This document shows, piece by piece, positions 61,150 through 64,000 of a DNA stretch of 64,000 bases. Within the stretch, counting starts at the first letter, position 1. Each line of letters starts with the position of its first letter. The translations under genes were made by a program, and so were the position numbers. The notes below the pieces were generated by a model. It saw nothing but the letters and a program-made list of their open reading frames with translations, was not told where the DNA came from and searched no databases. Source of the stretch: Saccharothrix deserti (GTDB lineage Bacteria; Actinomycetota; Actinomycetes; Mycobacteriales; Pseudonocardiaceae); contig NZ_ML775960.1 in NCBI RefSeq assembly GCF_009769385.1, positions 238,732-302,731 of the forward strand, given 5' to 3'.

Positions 61150-61389
61150 GTGAGCAACGAGGACATCCAGAAGGGGCTCGCCGAGATCGTCGAAGAGGTC
61201 GCCGGCGTCGAGGCGGCCGATGTGACGGTTGACAAGTCCTTTGTGGACGACCTGGACATCGACTCGCTCTCCATGGTGGAGATCGCCGTGCAGGCCGAGG
61301 ACAAGTTCGGCGTGAAGATCCCGGACGACGAGCTGGCCAACCTCAAGACCGTGGGCGATGCGGTCAACTACATCGCCAGCAACGCATGA
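61150..61389 (+). CDS. acpP: Acyl carrier protein
   Basis: GTG 61150 with AAGGAAGGG upstream gives 79 residues. VDDLDIDSLSMVEIAVQAED carries the phosphopantetheine-attachment serine in the DSL motif, and the acidic composition and length are standard. It carries growing acyl chains for FabH and FabF. Its 3' end overlaps fabF by 4 bases. Confidence 0.96.
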   Translation: MSNEDIQKGLAEIVEEVAGVEAADVTVDKSFVDDLDIDSLSMVEIAVQAEDKFGVKIPDDELANLKTVGDAVNYIASNA

Positions 61390-62621
61390 CCAGTAACAAC
61401 GACGTCGTCGTCACCGGGCTGGGTGCCACCACCCCGCTCGGTGGCGATGTCGCCTCCACCTGGGATGCGCTCCTGGCCGGCCGCAGCGGTGTGACGCCGC
61501 TCGTGGGCGGCTTCGCCGAGCGGTTCGACCTGCCCGTGCGGATCGCCGCGCGGCTCGCGGTCGAGCCCACCGAGGTGCTGCCGCGCGTCGAGGCGCGCCG
61601 GCTGGACCGCTGCGAGCAGGTCGCGCTGGTCGCCGCCCGTCAGGCGTGGGCGGACGCCGGCATCGGCGACGGCGACGTCGACCTGGAACGCCTCGGTGTC
61701 GTGATCGGCACCGGCATCGGCGGCGCGATGACCCTGCTGGACCAGGACGACCTGATCGAGGCCGGCGGGCTGCGCAAGGTGTCACCGCTGACCGTGCCGA
61801 TGCTCATGCCCAACGGCCCGGCCGCGCACGTCGGCCTGGACCTGAAGGCACGCGCGGGCGTGCACGCGCCGGTGTCGGCCTGCGCGTCCGGCGCCGAGGC
61901 GCTGGCCTGGGCGTGGCGGATGCTGAAGTCCGGTGAGGCGGACGTGGTCGTGGCCGGTGGCGCGGAAGCGTGCATCACCACCATCACCATGGCCGGCTTC
62001 ATCCAGGCCCGCACCATGAGCACCCGCAACGACGACCCGGAACGCGCGTCGCGCCCGTTCGACGTGAACCGCGACGGGTTCGTGCTCGGCGAGGGCGCCG
62101 GGATCCTGGTGCTGGAGCGCGAGGACTTCGCCCGCGCCCGCGGCGCGCGGATCTACGGCAAGCTCGCGGGCATCGGCACCAGCTCCGACGGCCACCACAT
62201 CACCGCGGCCGACCCCGAGGGCATCGGCCAGTCGCGGGCCATCGCGAAGGCGATCCAGGTCGCGGGAGTCGACAAGGCCGACGTCGGCCACGTCAACTGC
62301 CACGCGACGTCCACCCCGGTGGGCGACGTGATCGAGCCGCTGGCCGTGCGCCGGGCGGTCGGCGACCACCCGGTGCTGACCGCGCCCAAGGGCAACCACG
62401 GTCACCTGCTGGGCGCTTCGGGCGCGGTGGAGGCGATCACCACGCTGCTGTCGGTGCGCGACGGCATCGTGCCACCGACGCTGAACCTGGACGACCAGGA
62501 CCCCAGGGTCCAACTGGAGGTCGTCACCGGTGAACCGCGCAAGATCGACCTGATCGCCGCGGTCAACAACTCGTTCGGTTTCGGCGGGCACAACGTCTCG
62601 CTCGTCTTCACCCAGGCCTGA
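61386..62621 (+). CDS. fabF: 3-oxoacyl-ACP synthase II
   Basis: ATG 61386 overlaps the acpP stop. The 411-residue KAS II has the catalytic Cys in APVSACASGAEALAWAWRML, and histidines in NCHATSTPVGD and KGNHGHLLGASGAVE, with GTGIGGAMTLLDQDD and NNSFGFGGHNVSLVF as family blocks. It elongates acyl-ACPs. It is in order with fabD, fabH, acpP and the carboxylase gene. Confidence 0.96.
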   Translation: MTSNNDVVVTGLGATTPLGGDVASTWDALLAGRSGVTPLVGGFAERFDLPVRIAARLAVEPTEVLPRVEARRLDRCEQVALVAARQAWADAGIGDGDVDLERLGVVIGTGIGGAMTLLDQDDLIEAGGLRKVSPLTVPMLMPNGPAAHVGLDLKARAGVHAPVSACASGAEALAWAWRMLKSGEADVVVAGGAEACITTITMAGFIQARTMSTRNDDPERASRPFDVNRDGFVLGEGAGILVLEREDFARARGARIYGKLAGIGTSSDGHHITAADPEGIGQSRAIAKAIQVAGVDKADVGHVNCHATSTPVGDVIEPLAVRRAVGDHPVLTAPKGNHGHLLGASGAVEAITTLLSVRDGIVPPTLNLDDQDPRVQLEVVTGEPRKIDLIAAVNNSFGFGGHNVSLVFTQA

Positions 62622-62643
62622 CCGTCTCACGAGGAGCTCCACG

Positions 62644-64000
62644 ATGACTGCCCTTGCGTCCCGACCGGCGAACCCGGAGGCCGACGGCGAACCCGATCCC
62701 CGCGACCCGGAGGTCCGGCTCGCGCAACTGCTGGACCCCGGTTCCATCGCACCGTTGCGGCCCCGTGACGGCAGCGGCATGTTCGCCGTGCGGGGACGGA
62801 TCAACGGCGCGAAGGTCGTGGCCTATTGCAGCGACGCCACGCGGATGGGCGGCGCGCTGGGCTCCGAGGGGTGCAGGCACATCGTGGAGGCGATCGACAC
62901 CGCAGTGCGCGAGCGCACACCGGTGATCGGCGTCTGGCACTCCGGCGGCGCACGGCTGCCGGAGGGCGTGGAGTCGCTGGACGGCATGGGCCAGATGTTC
63001 GCCGCGATGATCCGGGCGTCCGGTCGGGTGCCGCAGATCTCCGTGGTGGTCGGCCCGGCCGCCGGTGGCGGCGCCTACGGTCCCGCGCTGACCGACGTGG
63101 TGATCATGGCTCCGGCCGGCAAGGTCTTCGTGACCGGGCCGGACGTGGTCCGGTCGGTGACCGGCGAGCAGATCGACATGGACGGGCTGGGCGGTGCGGA
63201 GGCGCACGGGCGGAAGTCCGGTGTCGTGCACGTGATCGCGTCCGACGAGCCGGACGCGTACCAGCGGGCGCGGCGGATCACCGGGCTGTTCGCCCAGCCG
63301 GGCGTGTTCGACCTGCACTCGGTGCCGGACGGCGACGACCTGCGGGCGTTGCTGCCGGAGCAGCCGCAGCGGGCGTACGACGTGAAACCGCTGGTGACGG
63401 CGATCCTGGACGAGGACTCCTTCGAGGAGCTGCAGGCCAAGTGGGCACCGAACATCGTGGTCGGCCTCGGCCGGCTCGGTGGTCGGACGGTCGGCGTGAT
63501 CGCGAACAACCCGATCCGCAAGGGCGGGTGCCTGGACTCGCTGTCGGCGGAGAAGGCGGCGCGGTTCGTGCGGATGTGCGACGCGTTCGGCGTGCCGCTG
63601 CTGGTGCTGGTGGACGTGCCGGGGTACCTGCCGGGCGTCGGCCAGGAGTGGGACGGCGTGGTGCGGCGCGGCGCGAAGCTGCTGCACGCGTTCGGTGAGG
63701 CCATCGTGCCGCGGGTCACCCTGGTCACCCGCAAGTCGTACGGCGGGGCGTACATCGCGATGAACTCGCGGTCGTTGGGTGCGACGGCGGTGTTCGCGTG
63801 GCCGATCGCCGAGGTGGCCGTGATGGGCGCCAAGGCGGCGGTCGGCATCCTGCACCGCAAGAAGCTGGCGGCCGTGCCGGACGAGGAGCGGGAGGCGTTG
63901 CACGCCAAGCTCGTCGAGGAGCACGAACGCATCGCCGGTGGTGTCGAGCGGGCGATCGCGATCGGCGTGGTGGACGAGGTCATCGAGCCGACCAAGACGC
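62644..64000 (+). CDS. accD: Acyl-CoA carboxylase beta subunit (carboxyltransferase), 3' end outside window
   Basis: ATG 62644 (GAGGAGCTCC RBS) opens a frame that runs to the window edge. Visible: MGGALGSEGCRHIVEAIDTA, VVVGPAAGGGAYGPALTDVV (CoA/oxyanion), GLGGAEAHGRKSGVVHVIAS, LVLVDVPGYLPGVGQEWDGV and TRKSYGGAYIAMNSRSLGAT. It is the biotin-carboxyl-group transferase that makes malonyl-CoA from acetyl-CoA, like AccD6, which follows kasA/kasB in mycobacteria. It supplies the upstream fab genes. Confidence 0.93.
   Translation, partial: MTALASRPANPEADGEPDPRDPEVRLAQLLDPGSIAPLRPRDGSGMFAVRGRINGAKVVAYCSDATRMGGALGSEGCRHIVEAIDTAVRERTPVIGVWHSGGARLPEGVESLDGMGQMFAAMIRASGRVPQISVVVGPAAGGGAYGPALTDVVIMAPAGKVFVTGPDVVRSVTGEQIDMDGLGGAEAHGRKSGVVHVIASDEPDAYQRARRITGLFAQPGVFDLHSVPDGDDLRALLPEQPQRAYDVKPLVTAILDEDSFEELQAKWAPNIVVGLGRLGGRTVGVIANNPIRKGGCLDSLSAEKAARFVRMCDAFGVPLLVLVDVPGYLPGVGQEWDGVVRRGAKLLHAFGEAIVPRVTLVTRKSYGGAYIAMNSRSLGATAVFAWPIAEVAVMGAKAAVGILHRKKLAAVPDEEREALHAKLVEEHERIAGGVERAIAIGVVDEVIEPTKT

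Overview
The window is high-GC DNA from an actinomycete. Gene content and protein style point to Pseudonocardiales (Saccharothrix/Lentzea/Actinosynnema type), but this is inferred without a database search. Two blocks of ordinary chromosome flank an accessory island of about 32 kb, from about 13.08 kb to a tRNA-Val(UAC) gene at 45.27 kb.

Left chromosome (1-13.08 kb): the 3' part of sucB (2-oxo acid dehydrogenase E2), a TIGR01777 epimerase, a PAP2 phosphatase, lipB, a class A beta-lactamase-like serine hydrolase, an ArsR-like regulator, an F420-type LLM oxidoreductase, a TetR regulator with paired operators divergent from a small conserved gene, an SDR enzyme, lipA, a saccharopine-dehydrogenase-like reductase, small unknown genes, and a DUF4352-like gene that has lost its 5' end at the island border. 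sucB, lipB and lipA together form a lipoate make-and-use group.

Island (13.08-45.27 kb): lower and patchier GC, built in layers. (i) Two 438-bp copies of an HTH gene flank about 1 kb of AT-richer foreign DNA. (ii) A defence block holds a NotI-like restriction enzyme with a convergent methyltransferase, then a CBASS-like operon (two-TM protein, S-4TM pore effector, SMODS nucleotidyltransferase). (iii) A small XRE gene faces a 12-codon ORF. Next come a NucA/NucB-like DNase with a DUF6461 protein, and a membrane protein. (iv) A regulator/kinase/JmjC locus includes a 40-aa peptide gene that could encode a modified-peptide precursor. (v) An AT-rich gene pair, a decayed IS5-like element, and a P-loop NTPase with a small partner gene follow. 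(vi) A mobility module begins near a 46-bp palindrome: two VWA proteins around a frameshifted membrane protein, a TraD/TraG-like ATPase, a replication-relaxation protein, an orphan methyltransferase, an ArdA-like protein, a small DNA-binding protein and a large serine recombinase. The recombinase reading frame runs through a terminator and into the tRNA-Val gene, marking this as the integration end.

Right chromosome (45.27-64 kb): tRNA-Val, an AhpE-type peroxiredoxin, a DUF3052 protein, aceE, a cyclase-like/solute-binding fusion followed by a solute-binding lipoprotein, a PnuC-like transporter, a beta-propeller phytase, a CmpX/MscS-related membrane protein, a secreted TAP-like alpha/beta hydrolase, then fasR and the fabD-fabH-acpP-fabF-accD type II fatty acid synthase operon, which runs off the right edge.

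The strongest leads are the peptide/JmjC locus, the three-gene CBASS operon, the repeat-flanked foreign cassette, and the VWA/mobility module with its long palindrome. No computation or database search was run. Family calls rest on visible motifs, and coordinates were read by hand.
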